Shown: piece after piece, positions 36,416-45,977 of the stretch
How the letters are laid out: each line of letters begins with the position of its first letter
How positions within the stretch are numbered: the stretch's first letter is position 1
Assembly: GCF_000376865.1 (NCBI RefSeq)
Contig: NZ_AQXQ01000008.1
Coordinates: forward strand, 62,001-126,000
Direction of reading: 5' to 3'
From: Thioalkalivibrio sp. ALJ7
GTDB lineage: Bacteria; Pseudomonadota; Gammaproteobacteria; Ectothiorhodospirales; Ectothiorhodospiraceae
DNA length: 64,000 nt
Made by a program: the position numbers and the translations under genes
The notes under the pieces: model-generated
Database searches by the model: none
Told to the model about the DNA's origin: nothing
What the model saw: only the letters and a program-made list of their open reading frames with translations

Positions 36416-37846
36416 TCAGGTGCGGCCGTAGACGTCTTCCAAGCGGACGATATCATCCTCACCCAGATAGCTGCCCGACTGCACCTCGATCAACTCCAGG
36501 GGCAGTGTTCCCGGATTCTCCAGGCAATGAACCTGCCCGATGGGGATAAATGTCGACTCGTTCTCGGTGACCAGATAGTTCTGCTCGCCATTGGTCACCC
36601 GCGCCGTCCCGCGGACCACCACCCAATGCTCGGCCCGATGATGGTGCATTTGCAGGGACAGTCGGGCGCCGGGCTTCACCGTGATCCGCTTCACCTGGTA
36701 CCGAGCTCCGGTGTCGATCGATTCGTAGCATCCCCAGGGGCGATAGACCGCAGGGTGATTCATATGCTCGGTTCGATTGGCGACCCGCAACCGATCCACG
36801 ATGCGTTTAACGTCCTGTACGCGGTCACGATCGGCCACCAGCACCGCATCTCGGGTCGCAATCACGGCCAGATTGCGCAGACCGATGCCCGCCACCAGCA
36901 GGCCGTCGGCGTCGACCACGCAGCCCTCGCTGTCTTCCAGCAGGCAGTCACCGCGAAGGGTGTTGCCCTCCCCGTCCATGCCGCGAACGTTGGCCAGGGC
37001 TGACCACGAGCCGATGTCGCTCCAACCAGCAGACAGCGGCGTTACGGCGGCACGCTCAGTGCGTTCCATCACGGCGTAGTCCACCGAGATGTTCGGGGCG
37101 GCCGCGAAGGCCTCCGGATCAACCCGCAGGAAGTCCAGGTCCTCACACGCACTTTCCAGCGCCCCGCGACAGGCGGCCACGATAGCGGGCTCGAAGTGCT
37201 CCAGTTCCTTCAGATACTGCGAGGCACGGAACACGAACATGCCGCTGTTCCAGAGATAGTCCCCGCCGTCCACATACGCCTGCGCGGTCGCTACATCCGG
37301 CTTTTCTACAAAGCGGGCGACCCGCGCCCCGGAACTGCCCAGGGGCTCGCCCTGCTGGATATACCCATAGCCGGTCTCGGCGGCAGTCGGCACGATACCG
37401 AACGTCACTAGGTAACCCGCTTCGGCAAGCGCCACCGCGCGAGCGACTGCCTCCCGGAAGGCATCGGGATCACCGATGTGGTGATCTGCCGCCAGCACCA
37501 GGAGCAGCGGATCGCGGCCCTCCGCCTGCGCCTGCAGAGCCGCCAGCGCGATAGCAGGCGCCGTGTTTCGGCCTTCCGGCTCCAACAGGATTCGGGCGTG
37601 TTCCACCCCAATAGCCCGCAACTGCTCGGCCGCCAGGAAGCGGTGTTCCACATTTGCCAGCACCAGGGGCGCAAAGCAGCCAAGGCCCTCCAGGCGGTGG
37701 GCGGTTTGCTGTAACAGAGTCTGTTCACCCGTCAGGGGGAGAAACTGCTTGGGGTAATGGCTGCGCGATACCGGCCATAATCGAGTGCCCGAGCCTCCGG
37801 CGAGGATGACGGGCTGAAGTTCGCTCTGGCGATCCATGCGTTCCAT
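36416..37846 (-). CDS. manC: Mannose-1-phosphate guanylyltransferase / mannose-6-phosphate isomerase
   Basis: A 476-residue bifunctional type II enzyme. The nucleotidyltransferase part starts VILAGGSGTRLWPVSRSHYP and FVEKPDVATA; the C-terminal cupin isomerase carries RPWGCYESI, QMHHHRAEHWVVV and SGSYLGEDDIVRLED. It forms GDP-mannose from fructose-6-phosphate-derived mannose phosphates. The preceding manB gene's stop is 37852. Starts at GTG 37855, ATG 37846 or ATG 37837 are possible; ATG 37846 is best placed behind aagggg. Confidence 0.95.
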   Translation of the reverse strand: MERMDRQSELQPVILAGGSGTRLWPVSRSHYPKQFLPLTGEQTLLQQTAHRLEGLGCFAPLVLANVEHRFLAAEQLRAIGVEHARILLEPEGRNTAPAIALAALQAQAEGRDPLLLVLAADHHIGDPDAFREAVARAVALAEAGYLVTFGIVPTAAETGYGYIQQGEPLGSSGARVARFVEKPDVATAQAYVDGGDYLWNSGMFVFRASQYLKELEHFEPAIVAACRGALESACEDLDFLRVDPEAFAAAPNISVDYAVMERTERAAVTPLSAGWSDIGSWSALANVRGMDGEGNTLRGDCLLEDSEGCVVDADGLLVAGIGLRNLAVIATRDAVLVADRDRVQDVKRIVDRLRVANRTEHMNHPAVYRPWGCYESIDTGARYQVKRITVKPGARLSLQMHHHRAEHWVVVRGTARVTNGEQNYLVTENESTFIPIGQVHCLENPGTLPLELIEVQSGSYLGEDDIVRLEDVYGRT

Positions 37847-37851
37847 CGGGC

Positions 37852-39195
37852 TCACCCCTTGATCAAGCTCGAAATCTCGTCCACACGCTGATTCAGAAGG
37901 GCTGCATTAGCGCGGGTCTCCACATTCAGCCTCAACAGCGGTTCGGTATTCGAGCTGCGCAGGTTGAAGCGCCAGTCGGCGAATTCCAGGCAGATACCAT
38001 CGGTATCGTCCCGGATGCCACCCTGCCCTGCATAGGCCTCGAGGACACGATCCGTAGCCGCGGCGGCGTCCTCCACTTCGAAATTCAGTTCGCCACTGCA
38101 CGGGAAGCGCGCCATCCGCTCCGCGACCATGGAGCCCAGCGACTGCTTACGGCGCCCCATCAGTTCGGCCACCCGCAGCCAGGGCAACATACCGGTATCG
38201 CAGTAGTAGAAATCCCGAAAATAGTGGTGCGCGCTCATTTCGCCGCCATAGATGGCGTCTTCGTAACGCAATCGCTCCTTCATAAAGGCGTGCCCCGTCT
38301 TCGACTGGATAGGCTCGCCTCCGGCGGCGCGGACCATCTCAATGGTGTTCCAGGTAAGGCGCGGGTCATGGACGATGCGCTCTCCGGCATGCCCTTCCAG
38401 GCAGGCCTCGGCCAACAATCCAACGATGTAGTAGCCCTCGATGAAGTGGCCTTCGGCGTCGAACAGGAAACAGCGATCGAAGTCGCCATCCCACGCAACC
38501 CCCAGATCCGCGCCATGCGCGCGAACCGCTTCGGCCGTGGCGGCGCGGTTCTCGGGAAGCAACGGATTGGGAATGCCATTGGGAAACCGACCATCCGGCT
38601 CGAAGTTCACCCGTATGAACTCGAACGGCAGATACGGCTCCAGTGCTTCCAGCACCGGGCCCGCGCCCCCGTTGCCGGGATTCACGACCACTTTGAGTTT
38701 GGGCAGCGAAGGAGAATCGACCGAGGCCAGCAAGCGGGCAATGTAATCCGCACGATGATCCAGGCGCCGGACCTGACCATTCGGCAGCGGCCGGAAATCG
38801 CCGCGTTCGGCTCGCGCCCGGATGGCCTGCAGCCCGGAATCGCCGCTGATTGGGCGGGCATCGCTACGCACCAGCTTCAGCCCGTTGTAGTCCAGGGGGT
38901 TGTGGCTGGCGGTAACCATAATCCCTCCCCCAGCCCCGTGATGGGCGGTCGCGAAGTACACCTCCTCGGTGCCACACATGCCGATATCGGCCACATCGCT
39001 TCCACCGGCGGTCAGACCTCCGATGAGGGCCTGGGCCAGCTCCGGACTGGACAGACGGATATCGTGCCCGACCACGGTCCGTCCCGGCCGAATCTCCTCG
39101 GCAAAGGCGCGACCGATCGCATGCACAACCTCCGGATTGAGTTGATCCGGCACTCGGCCCCGCACGTCATAGGCCTTGAAACAGTCGATCTTCAT
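37852..39195 (-). CDS. manB: Phosphomannomutase/phosphoglucomutase
   Basis: A 447-residue hexose phosphomutase. The phosphoserine loop is GGIMVTASHNPLDYNGLK, the metal loop VAWDGDFDRCFLFD and the sugar-binding loop GGEMSAHHYF, ending with the phosphate-binding RSSNTEPLLRLNVE. It interconverts mannose-6- and mannose-1-phosphate ahead of ManC in the same operon. ATG 39195 fits the ggaaggg ribosome site better than ATG 39201. GDP-mannose would feed exopolysaccharide or O-antigen. Confidence 0.95.
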   Translation of the reverse strand: MKIDCFKAYDVRGRVPDQLNPEVVHAIGRAFAEEIRPGRTVVGHDIRLSSPELAQALIGGLTAGGSDVADIGMCGTEEVYFATAHHGAGGGIMVTASHNPLDYNGLKLVRSDARPISGDSGLQAIRARAERGDFRPLPNGQVRRLDHRADYIARLLASVDSPSLPKLKVVVNPGNGGAGPVLEALEPYLPFEFIRVNFEPDGRFPNGIPNPLLPENRAATAEAVRAHGADLGVAWDGDFDRCFLFDAEGHFIEGYYIVGLLAEACLEGHAGERIVHDPRLTWNTIEMVRAAGGEPIQSKTGHAFMKERLRYEDAIYGGEMSAHHYFRDFYYCDTGMLPWLRVAELMGRRKQSLGSMVAERMARFPCSGELNFEVEDAAAATDRVLEAYAGQGGIRDDTDGICLEFADWRFNLRSSNTEPLLRLNVETRANAALLNQRVDEISSLIKG

Positions 39196-39377
39196 GCACA
39201 TCCCTTCCGGCGTTCACCACCCCCGAGCCTATCGAGGGAATCACAACTCCTCACCGCATGATACATAGCCAAAACGGCCCATGGCGCCCGATCAGTGCCA
39301 TTGGCGTGAACAACGTTACTTGACGTTACTGACGCATGCCCCCGAACATGGTGTGTTTATCCAACGAGGAGAAGCCG

Positions 39378-40139
39378 ATGAGTGAGCCGCAAGTGAAGAC
39401 CGAGGAGAAGAAGCAGCATTTTGACGATATCTACGTCGCCGAGACCCCGGTGCCGTTCAAGGAGCGCATTATCGACGCGCTCGATTACATCTCCGACGAC
39501 TTCAACCGGCAAACCTTCGACCGGCTGATCCTCCCCTGGGCCGAACAACAGGCCGCAGCCGGCAAGACCCTCAATTACGTGGATCTTTGCTGCTGCTTCG
39601 GCAACACCACCATGGCGGCCATCCACAATATGGATGTCGAGGCGATCCGCGCCAACTGGGCGGACGAACAAGCCTGCAAGACCGTCGCGGCCCCGCGCCG
39701 ACTGCCGATGAAGACCACCGGCATCGACATCTCCGGCAATGCGCTGGCCTATGGCAAGAGCGCCGGGCTGTTCGACGAGACCTTCGAGGCTGACCTCAAC
39801 CAGCCCGCCCCGGAGACCCAGGACGCGATCGAGAAGGCCATGGCCGATGCGGACATCGTGATCTCCACGGCCTCCCTGGTCTATCTGGATCCACCGGCGA
39901 TCGAGAAGTTGGTGCGCTCCTTCGCGGAAGCCCCGCGCGAAGGCTACATGCTGGTCAACTTCCTGAACCCCTTCGCCCTGGAAAAGGCCGATGCGACCAA
40001 GCGCCTGCTGCTGGAACATCTGGAGTTCGTGGGCAGCACCGCCAGCCGCCATCGTCGGCTTTCTCCGCTGGAACAGGAGAACTATCCAGGCGAAGACTGG
40101 GCCCTGCTGGAAATCTGGGTCCTGCGCCGCCGCGCCTAG
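39378..40139 (+). CDS. Class I SAM-dependent methyltransferase
   Basis: A 253-residue cytoplasmic protein of the Rossmann methyltransferase type. Motif I is atypical, LNYVDLCCCFGNTTMAAIHN, with three consecutive Cys; later TTGIDISGNALAYGKSAG and ADIVISTASLVYLDPPAIEK match motifs II and III. The substrate is unknown. Ribosome site cgaggagaag precedes ATG 39378. It is a single gene ending at a strong terminator. Confidence 0.75.
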   Translation: MSEPQVKTEEKKQHFDDIYVAETPVPFKERIIDALDYISDDFNRQTFDRLILPWAEQQAAAGKTLNYVDLCCCFGNTTMAAIHNMDVEAIRANWADEQACKTVAAPRRLPMKTTGIDISGNALAYGKSAGLFDETFEADLNQPAPETQDAIEKAMADADIVISTASLVYLDPPAIEKLVRSFAEAPREGYMLVNFLNPFALEKADATKRLLLEHLEFVGSTASRHRRLSPLEQENYPGEDWALLEIWVLRRRA

Positions 40140-40188
40140 TCCTCAGCAAGTTGCCAGCGAAACGGACACTACCGTCTCGCCACGCACC

Positions 40189-40223
40189 AACGGGCCGGCC
40201 TTTGCGCCGGCCCGTTGCATTTT
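40189..40223 (+). terminator. Intrinsic terminator after the methyltransferase gene
   Basis: Stem aacgggccggc (40189-40199) with gccggcccgtt (40206-40216), six-base loop, then gcatttt. Eleven-bp GC-rich stem and short T run. Confidence 0.85.
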
Positions 40224-40233
40224 GAAGCATTAA

Positions 40234-40528
40234 GGAAACGCTAATTAATGTGCACGCTCGCGCTCGAGTCGCTTTTGCGTGCGAACAAGGCGCGGTGACT
40301 GCCGTGCAGTCACTCTGCACAAGGGAGCCGCAACGCCGTGCGCGCTCAAAAGCGGCCGAGCCCCTGCACTCAATAGCTTGTGGGGTTGGCGCCCCAGGTT
40401 CCCCGATCCTGCGTTGCGGCCCGAATCAGTCAACAACGGGCCGGTAGAACCACTACCGGCTGCGCACCGCGCCTGGTCTCGGAAAACCTGGGGCGCCAAC
40501 GCGAGCGTGCACATTAATCAGCGTTTCC
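40234..40528 (+). repeat. MITE-like palindromic element, copy 3 (295 bp)
   Basis: Starts GGAAACGCTAATTAATG and ends cattaatcagcgtttcc, with direct repeat TTAA at 40230-40233 and 40529-40532. The interior matches copy 4 over most of its length (ttttgcgtgcgaacaaggcg, ctgcacaagggagccgcaac). Confidence 0.9.
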
Positions 40529-40764
40529 TTAATGGACCACGAAGCGCACGAAGAGACGAAGAAGGGCCCATTCAAGGGATATTTGCAGGAAGACCGGAAG
40601 CTATGAAGGTATTGGGGTGTCAGACCTGATCCCATCGCGTATCAACTGCCAATCGTCCCACCAACAATCTCCTTGCCTTCCCAACTTCCTGTGAACCGCC
40701 CTTAGCCCTTCGCAGCGCTCTCTATGCGCTCTGTGGTGAAATCGAAATCGAGCTTACGTGGTCA

Positions 40765-42036
40765 TCAGAGCGAGACGACGCGGTTACGGCCGGCTTCCTT
40801 GGCCTGGTACATCGCTTCGTCGACGCGGCGGGCGAAGGTCTTGGGGGTATCTCCGGGCCGCATATCCGTGACGCCAAAGCTGGCGGTAACCGAAATCGGA
40901 CACGACGTCTTCATCGCAGCGACGGTCTGACGGAGCTTTTCGGCCATCGCCTCCGCGCCCTTGCAGGGGGTCTCCGGCACCACGACCATGAACTCCTCAC
41001 CACCCCAGCGCCCCAGGGCATCGGCTTCGCGTAGTGCCTTGCGCACGGTGTCGGCAAGCTTTTTGAGCACCTCATCGCCGGTTTCATGACCGTAGTCGTC
41101 GTTGAAGTCCTTGAAGTGGTCGATGTCGAACATGATCAGTGACAGCGGTCGCCCGTAGCGCCGGCTGCGCTCCATCTCCGTCTCCAGCGTATCGCCCAGA
41201 CTCAGACGATTCGCCAGGCCCGTCAGCCAGTCCGTATGGGCGAGACGGCGGACTTCGTCCTCCATACGCACCCGGTCGGTGATGTCCTTCCCGATCGCCA
41301 CGTAGTGCGTAATCTGGCCCCTTTCGTTAATCACCGGATTGATGGTCTGTTCAAGATGAATCAACGAGCCGTCGTGGCGGCGGTTCACAAATTCGCCCCG
41401 GAAGGTATCGCCACGTTTCAGGGTCTCCCACATCTCTTGATAAAAGGCATCCTCCTGCTGACCCGATTTGAACAGACGCGGATTCTGCCCCAGCACTTGG
41501 TTGCGGCTATATCCAGTCTGTTCTTCAAAGGCCACATTCACGTATACGATGTTGCCCTGGGGGTCGGTGATCAGCACCGGGTCTCCCGCCACTTCCAGGG
41601 CCGTGGAGAGCAGGCGTAACTGATCGTCTCGTTCCCGGTCCTCGGTTTCATCACGCTGGACGGAAACAAAGTGGGTTACCGCACCCGTGTCGTCGGCGTA
41701 GATGGGGGAGATGTGCAAACTGACAACGTAGCGACGACCCTCGCGGGTATAGTTCACCGTCTCGCCGTCATAGGAATGGCCTTGCTCCAACGCCGCACGT
41801 AATTCGTGCCGGAATTCTTCGCTGGTCTCCGGCCCTTGCAACATCCGCGGCGTCTTGCCCAACACGTCATCCCGGGAATATCCCGTGATCCGTTCGAATC
41901 CGCGATTCACGTAAAGAATCCGCGGCCCTTCATCAAGATCGGCATCGGTGACCAGAACCGCGTTGAGAGAGTGCTCAATTGCCGTCTCCAGCAAACGCAG
42001 CTTCTCGTAGCCCTCGATGGATGGAACGGTCGTCAT
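40765..42036 (-). CDS. PAS-PAS-GGDEF diguanylate cyclase
   Basis: A 423-residue cytoplasmic protein. Two PAS domains with PAC motifs (about 15-135 and 140-255; GFERITGYSRDDVLGKTPRM, AFEEQTGYSRNQVLGQNPRL) precede a GGDEF domain (about 262-423). GGEEF is at 345-349 and the inhibitory RxxD at 336-339 (Arg336, Asp339). It should make c-di-GMP under cytoplasmic control, perhaps redox or small-ligand sensing by PAS. Confidence 0.95.
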   Translation of the reverse strand: MTTVPSIEGYEKLRLLETAIEHSLNAVLVTDADLDEGPRILYVNRGFERITGYSRDDVLGKTPRMLQGPETSEEFRHELRAALEQGHSYDGETVNYTREGRRYVVSLHISPIYADDTGAVTHFVSVQRDETEDRERDDQLRLLSTALEVAGDPVLITDPQGNIVYVNVAFEEQTGYSRNQVLGQNPRLFKSGQQEDAFYQEMWETLKRGDTFRGEFVNRRHDGSLIHLEQTINPVINERGQITHYVAIGKDITDRVRMEDEVRRLAHTDWLTGLANRLSLGDTLETEMERSRRYGRPLSLIMFDIDHFKDFNDDYGHETGDEVLKKLADTVRKALREADALGRWGGEEFMVVVPETPCKGAEAMAEKLRQTVAAMKTSCPISVTASFGVTDMRPGDTPKTFARRVDEAMYQAKEAGRNRVVSL

Positions 42037-42159
42037 GTGTGGGGCAGCTCCGGTTTAACAGCGAACGCAGGCGCGCCGCAGGACGGGTTTCCAAATGTAG
42101 TGCGAGTTCACTCGTCTACGGAGGTTCCCCAGGACGATGAAACCGGTGCTGCGTCGCGG

Positions 42160-42552
42160 TCAGTCCATGTCGGCCATTTCCAGGATCGAGCCGACAATGT
42201 CACTGGTGGTAACGATGCCTTCGAGCTCATTGCCTTTCAGCACCACCAGGCGGCGGATCCCCTGGCTGACCATGAGTCGTGCAACGTACTTTACGTCCAT
42301 CTCGGCGGGCACGGTAATCACCGGCTTGGTACAGACATCATAGACATTGGAGAGGTCAATATCGCCCTCTTCCGCCACGATGGTCTTGAGGATCGTGGTG
42401 TAGGTAATGATCCCATAGGCATCGTGGGCGTGCTGCTTGTCCACCACCAGGGACTTCACTTTGTGCTTGCGCATCAGTTGCATCGCCTCGCGCAGGGGTG
42501 CCAGCGGCGATACGGTGATGACGTCGGACTTGAGGATTTCGCGTACCAGCAT
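42160..42552 (-). CDS. CBS-domain pair protein
   Basis: A 130-residue protein made of two CBS domains (LVREILKSDVITVSPLAPLR and DVCTKPVITVPAEMDVKYVA), with GIITYTTILKTIVAEEGD and GIVTTSDIVGSILEM. CBS pairs bind adenine nucleotides. It is the third gene after DUF1538 and P-II-like genes, with starts 12 bp and 3 bp after the preceding stops, so the three form one operon. Confidence 0.92.
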   Translation of the reverse strand: MLVREILKSDVITVSPLAPLREAMQLMRKHKVKSLVVDKQHAHDAYGIITYTTILKTIVAEEGDIDLSNVYDVCTKPVITVPAEMDVKYVARLMVSQGIRRLVVLKGNELEGIVTTSDIVGSILEMADMD

Positions 42553-42563
42553 GATGTTCTCCC

Positions 42564-42911
42564 TCAAAGTTCTTCCTTGACCTGTTCCTGGAACTGTTCG
42601 ATCTGGTTGCGCCCAATACCGGCCAGATGGGCGACATCGACCGTGAAGGCGATCCCCCGGGGATCATTGGCCAGATCAAGCTCTTTCGAAATGGCCTTGA
42701 GCACACCCAGGGCCACCTTTTTTTCCAGCACCCACAACAGTACGGACTGGCTACCCTCGTAGGTCATACCGAGAAAGGTCTTGCGCGCCTCGGCGCCAAT
42801 CCCACGGCCATCCATGATGGTGACACCACCCGCGCCCGCCTCCTTGGCCGTTGCGATCGCACGCTCCTCCAGGTCATCGGACAAAACCGCCACCAGTGCG
42901 GAAAATCTCAT
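42564..42911 (-). CDS. P-II family (GlnB-like) regulator
   Basis: A 115-residue ferredoxin-like protein of the P-II superfamily (FSALVAVLSDDLEERAIATA, then GVTIMDGRGIGAEARKTFLG as the T-loop region). The T-loop lacks the uridylylated Tyr found in GlnB/GlnK. It sits between DUF1538 and CBS genes in one operon and probably controls the transporter by nucleotide binding. Confidence 0.88.
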   Translation of the reverse strand: MRFSALVAVLSDDLEERAIATAKEAGAGGVTIMDGRGIGAEARKTFLGMTYEGSQSVLLWVLEKKVALGVLKAISKELDLANDPRGIAFTVDVAHLAGIGRNQIEQFQEQVKEEL

Positions 42912-42913
42912 TG

Positions 42914-44425
42914 CTATTCCTCCTGCTGCTCGTTGCGAGCCAGCCAGCGTTCGTAAAGGTCCACGGCAATGGCGTAGAGCATGACCGTGACGATCGGGAA
43001 GATCGAGGCAAAGGCGATCAGGCCAAAGCCATCGATCAGCACATTGCGGTCTTCCAGGTGGGTCGCCAGGCCGATCCCCAGCGCGGTTACTAGCGGCACC
43101 GTCACCTCCGACGTGGTAACCCCACCGAGATCAAAAGCCAGCGCCACAATCTGCTTCGGTGCCAGGATCGTCAGCACGATCACCAGCAGATAGCCGCCCA
43201 TGATGTAGTGATGGATAGAATCGCCCGCCAGGATGCGATGAACCCCAATGGTGATCCCGATCGCCACCCCAAGCGCGACCAGGATTCGGATCACATTGCC
43301 CCGCAGGGAGCCATGCGCCGCCTCCTCCGCCTTCTGGCCGATCGCAATCAACGCCGGTTCCGCCATCGTTGTGGCAAAGCCAATGGAAAACGCGAACAGA
43401 TAGACCCACAGGAACAGCTCGTTGGTGATCAGCTGCTCCGCCATGCTCTCGCCGATCGGGAACAGCCCCAGCTTCAGCCCGACCACAAAGGCATACAGGC
43501 CCAGCACGACCAGCGCAAACCCAAAGATCACGCGCGGTAGATAGGGGATACGCTTGCGCAGCACGAAGTACTGGAAGACCACGATCACCGCGATAATGGG
43601 CGCCACGTCACGCAGCATCAGCAACAAGTCCATGCCCATCGCCGACAGCCAGTGGCGCTCGCCCTCACCCGGCAGGGCCGTATCCGGGTCCATTGCCTCC
43701 GCCTCCCCGCCTGCAGGGGCCGCGATATCCGCTCCGGCAAATACGATGATCCCGTAGATCTGCACCGTGATCATCGGGACCATCACCGCGAGAGCGACCA
43801 AGCCAAAGCCATCCCTTAGCGGGTTGCGCCCACTGATCGACGCCGCCAGGCCCAGCCCCAGGGCCGCAATGAGCGGCACCGTGACGATATTCGTGGTGAC
43901 CCCGCCCGAGTCATAAGCCAGGCCGACAATCTCCTCCGGGGCAAAGAAGGTCACCAGGACCACCAGCACGTAGCCGCTCAGGATGTACCAGTGCAGCGGG
44001 TGTCCGAGCACCGTGCGCAGGATACCCAGCGCGACCACCGCGCCCACCGACAGGGCGACGATCATGCGTAGCACGAAGCCCTCGATCCGACCCTCGCTAA
44101 TCAGCTCTGCCTGCTCGGCCACCGCAATCAGCGCCGGCTCCGCGATCACCGTGGAGAAGCCCAGCGTGAATCCGAAGGCCATCAGCAATAGCAGCGAGCC
44201 GCGCCGCGCCAGCGCGTTCGACAGGTTCTTGCCAATGGGGAAGATCCCCATCTCCAGACCCTGCAGAAACAACGCCACGCCGAAGACCACGATGGCCAGG
44301 CCCACCACCATGGAGAGCAAGCCATCCGGCACGGTTTGCAGCACAAGTGCCTGAAACACCGCGACCACGATCACAATCGGGGCCAGATTGCGCGCGGCAT
44401 GGCCTAAGGTGTGAAGGAAGTTCAT
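42914..44425 (-). CDS. DUF1538 family membrane transporter
   Basis: A 503-residue inner-membrane protein with two homologous halves, each containing GFTLGFSTVIAEPALIAVAE or FSIGFATTMAEPALIAIGQK and a later DSGGVTTNIVTVPLIAALGL or DLGGVTTSEVTVPLVTALGI. This is DUF1538, a duplicated transporter-like fold. The acidic EP and GGVTT motifs are likely ion-binding. Its tight operon with P-II-like and CBS genes suggests nucleotide-regulated ion or solute flux. ATG 44425 is chosen over 44464 since MNFLHTL starts the first hydrophobic part. Confidence 0.9.
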   Translation of the reverse strand: MNFLHTLGHAARNLAPIVIVVAVFQALVLQTVPDGLLSMVVGLAIVVFGVALFLQGLEMGIFPIGKNLSNALARRGSLLLLMAFGFTLGFSTVIAEPALIAVAEQAELISEGRIEGFVLRMIVALSVGAVVALGILRTVLGHPLHWYILSGYVLVVLVTFFAPEEIVGLAYDSGGVTTNIVTVPLIAALGLGLAASISGRNPLRDGFGLVALAVMVPMITVQIYGIIVFAGADIAAPAGGEAEAMDPDTALPGEGERHWLSAMGMDLLLMLRDVAPIIAVIVVFQYFVLRKRIPYLPRVIFGFALVVLGLYAFVVGLKLGLFPIGESMAEQLITNELFLWVYLFAFSIGFATTMAEPALIAIGQKAEEAAHGSLRGNVIRILVALGVAIGITIGVHRILAGDSIHHYIMGGYLLVIVLTILAPKQIVALAFDLGGVTTSEVTVPLVTALGIGLATHLEDRNVLIDGFGLIAFASIFPIVTVMLYAIAVDLYERWLARNEQQEE

Positions 44426-44502
44426 GCGCTCCTTTTCCGATCCCGGCTTGCTCCGGGTACGCACGCCCGGAATCTATTTCCAGACCCGCGGTCGCAGTAT
44501 CC

Positions 44503-45207
44503 ATGGAATCCCTGAATACACCCTATCGCGCCGTCGTCATCGGTGCCACGGGCGGCCTTGGCGCCGCGTTTGTCGAGCACCTGGAGCAGGACCCGAATTG
44601 CGAACGCGTGGTCGGGCTGGGCCGTCAAAGTACTCCCCCGGTGGACCTGCTCGACGAGGCCAGTATTGAACAGGCCGCGATCTGGCTGCGCGAACAGGCC
44701 AAGGAATGGGACCTGATCCTGGACGCGACCGGCATCCTGACCATCGATGGAAACGGGCCGGAAAAGCGGCTGCGCGAGATCGATCCTGCGATCATGGCCC
44801 AGTCCTTCGCCATCAACGCAATTGGCCCGGCCCTGCTGTTCAAACACCTCGCTCCCCTGCTCCCTCGCAATCACAAGGGCGTGCTCGCCACCCTGTCCGC
44901 GCGAGTAGGCTCCATCGAGGACAACCACCTGGGCGGCTGGATCAGTTATCGCGCCTCCAAGGCCGCGCTCAACCAGATCGTGCGCACCACGGCCCTGGAG
45001 CTGCGCTTCAGCCATCGCCAGGCCGTGGTCATCGCCCTTCAGCCCGGCACCGTTGCCACATCGCTTTCCGAACCCTACCGGGCGCGGGCACCGGAAGTGC
45101 TTACGCCTGCGTACTCGACCGGAGAACTGCTCAAGGTCCTGGATAAACGGGACGCCGAGGACTCCGGACGTCTCTATGACTTCGAGGGCCAGCGCCTGCC
45201 GTTCTGA
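44503..45207 (+). CDS. SDR family oxidoreductase
   Basis: A 234-residue short-chain dehydrogenase. Dinucleotide-binding AVVIGATGGLGAAFVEHLEQ, catalytic region ATLSARVGSIEDNHLGGWIS with YRASKAALNQ giving the Tyr-x-x-x-Lys pair, and PGTVATSLS after it. Substrate unknown; this subgroup is near bacterial YciK/CsgA-like SDRs. ATG 44503 starts right at the family N-terminus. It is divergent from the DUF1538 operon. Confidence 0.9.
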   Translation: MESLNTPYRAVVIGATGGLGAAFVEHLEQDPNCERVVGLGRQSTPPVDLLDEASIEQAAIWLREQAKEWDLILDATGILTIDGNGPEKRLREIDPAIMAQSFAINAIGPALLFKHLAPLLPRNHKGVLATLSARVGSIEDNHLGGWISYRASKAALNQIVRTTALELRFSHRQAVVIALQPGTVATSLSEPYRARAPEVLTPAYSTGELLKVLDKRDAEDSGRLYDFEGQRLPF

Positions 45208-45297
45208 ACAATCGCCGCCCCAGATGATCTGCATCAACGTTTCCTGATGCAGCTGGCGCATTATGCCTCCAAACGATAACCCCTTGGAGGCATTGAA

Positions 45298-45948
45298 ATG
45301 CGAAGCACCCTGACCTTCCGCTCCCTGGCCCTGGCGGGCCTGCTGGCCCCAGCCGCACTGCTTCCGGCCCACGCCACCGCCGCCAATGCCGACGTCTCCG
45401 CTGGTGATTGGCTGCTGCGTGGCGGTCTGACCTATATCTCTCCGAAGTCGGACAATGGGGAGCTAACAGACAGCGACCTGGGCGTGGATGTCGGTTCCAG
45501 CACCCGCCCAACCGGCACGGTCACCTACATGATGACCGACAACCTCGGTCTGGAGCTGTTGGTTGGTATCCCGTTCAAGCATGACATCGCACTCGATGGC
45601 TTGGGCAATGTGGGTTACACCCGGCACCTGCCGCCAACGCTGAGCCTGCAGTACCACTTCAACACCGGGACCGCATACCGCCCGTACCTAGGCGCTGGCG
45701 TGAATTACACCCATTTCTTCGATGAGACCACCCGGGGGGCACTGTCCGATCACAAATTGCGCCTGGACGACTCCTGGGGCGTCGCGCTTCAGGCCGGTAT
45801 CGACCTGGCAGTTACCGACAATTGGTTTGTGAACGCTGAAGTCCGCTGGATCGACATCGAGAGCACCGCGCGACTCAACGGCGAACGGATAGGAACGGTC
45901 GAGATCGATCCTTGGGCCTTTGGGATGAACGTCGGCTACCGCTTCTGA
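45298..45948 (+). CDS. OmpW family outer-membrane protein
   Basis: A 216-residue protein with signal peptide (cleavage near ATAANADVS) and an eight-stranded beta-barrel pattern. OmpW landmarks are GDWLLRGGLTYISPKSDN, TVTYMMTDNLGLELLVGIPF, SLQYHFNTG and PYLGAGVNYTHFFDE, with the C-terminal aromatic GYRF. It forms a small hydrophobic-solute channel. Inverted repeat ctgcatcaacg/cgtttcctgatgcag lies upstream of it (about 45230-45253). Confidence 0.94.
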   Translation: MRSTLTFRSLALAGLLAPAALLPAHATAANADVSAGDWLLRGGLTYISPKSDNGELTDSDLGVDVGSSTRPTGTVTYMMTDNLGLELLVGIPFKHDIALDGLGNVGYTRHLPPTLSLQYHFNTGTAYRPYLGAGVNYTHFFDETTRGALSDHKLRLDDSWGVALQAGIDLAVTDNWFVNAEVRWIDIESTARLNGERIGTVEIDPWAFGMNVGYRF

Positions 45949-45977
45949 GCCGTAGCCCAAGCGAGGGCGACGTCGGG

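Noticed and set aside
38224-39261. Plus-strand frame of 345 codons
   Set aside because: Antisense to phosphomannomutase.
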